From Oligosphaeraceae bacterium (GTDB taxonomy: Bacteria; Verrucomicrobiota; Lentisphaeria; Oligosphaerales; Oligosphaeraceae), in the NCBI GenBank assembly GCA_012515455.1, contig JAAYYJ010000333.1, positions 1 through 6,076 on the forward strand: 6,076 nucleotides of DNA. The letters are read 5' to 3'. The translations under genes and the position numbers were made by a program. This document shows, piece after piece, positions 5,788-6,076 of this stretch (the stretch's first letter is position 1; every line of letters begins with the position of its first letter). The notes under the pieces were generated by a model. That model made no database searches and was not told where the DNA came from. It saw only the letters and a program-made list of their open reading frames with translations.

Positions 5788-6076
5788 ATGATCAAGAATG
5801 ATTATTATGTGCCGATTGTGGTGGAACAGACCGGCAACGGCGAGCGTCAGTACGATATCTACTCGCGTCTTCTCAAAGACCGGATCATCATGCTGGGCAC
5901 GCCGGTGACCGACGCGGTCGCCAATGTCATCGTGGCCCAGATGCTGTTCCTGCAAAGCGAGGACCCCAAGAAGGATATCGATTTCTATATCAACAGCCCC
6001 GGCGGCAGCGTCACTGCCGGCCTGGCGATCTATGATACCATGCAGATGCTCAGCTGCGATGTGCGCACCTACTGCA
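5788..6076 (+). CDS. clpP: ATP-dependent Clp protease proteolytic subunit ClpP, N-terminal part
   Basis: ClpP is the serine peptidase that forms the tetradecameric chamber and degrades proteins unfolded by ClpX or ClpA/ClpC in the cytoplasm. Ninety-six codons plus one base are in the window; the gene runs off the right edge. The ATG follows a strong purine-rich site (AGGAGAGGTGG, 5772-5782). Clear family blocks are YYVPIVVEQT (6-15), ERQYDIYSRLLKDRII (19-34, with the axial-loop/hydrophobic-pocket segment), IVAQMLFL (48-55) and INSPGGSVTAGLAIYDTMQ (68-86), which includes the oxyanion-forming SPGG at 70-73. The sequence stops at DVRTYC; the catalytic Ser of the MGQAAS block should come about six codons further on, and His and Asp later still. 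The propeptide is very short or absent. The neighbour tig and the usual downstream clpX suggest a protein quality-control operon. Confidence 0.97.
   Translation, partial: MIKNDYYVPIVVEQTGNGERQYDIYSRLLKDRIIMLGTPVTDAVANVIVAQMLFLQSEDPKKDIDFYINSPGGSVTAGLAIYDTMQMLSCDVRTYC

Overview
The window is a GC-rich bacterial chromosome segment (about 60% G+C by eye). All genes lie on the + strand. It reads as housekeeping DNA interrupted by a block of accessory metabolic genes. The order is: 3' end of fabH (fatty acid synthesis initiation), an uncharacterised TIM-barrel-like protein, a large uncharacterised protein resembling carbohydrate-active enzymes, a D-isomer-specific 2-hydroxyacid dehydrogenase, tig (trigger factor), and the 5' part of clpP. 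The adjacency tig-clpP is widespread in bacteria and usually continues into clpX, which would lie beyond the right edge.

The organism cannot be fixed from the sequence alone. The divergent trigger factor, the high GC, the cysteine-rich cytoplasmic proteins and the carbohydrate-enzyme-like pair are compatible with a member of the PVC group, perhaps an anaerobic Lentisphaerae-type bacterium. That is an impression from protein style, not a search result.

Layout: 1-249 is the FabH C-terminus with its His and Asn active-site residues. 250-409 is a hairpin-rich spacer holding a possible terminator. 410-4098 holds three co-directional genes: a 266-aa protein with eight strand-like segments, a 598-aa protein with a probable helical N-terminal half and beta-rich C-terminal half, and a 326-aa dehydrogenase with intact Arg/Glu/His catalytic residues. 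The gaps inside the block are 19 and 91 bases, so co-transcription is plausible. 4099-4378 is a spacer with GC-rich inverted repeats and one AT-rich patch that may be the tig promoter. 4379-5716 is tig, best started at a GTG. 5788 onward is clpP, cut by the window edge a few residues before its catalytic serine.

How the genes might work together: FabH, trigger factor and ClpP are core functions and need no link to the middle block. The three middle genes lack signal peptides and membrane segments. They look like a cytoplasmic set that could process an imported sugar or sugar-acid derivative, with the dehydrogenase reducing or oxidising a 2-keto/2-hydroxy acid. This block is the only candidate for an undescribed system in the window, and its substrate is unknown. 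No mobile element, CRISPR array, tRNA or rRNA was seen.
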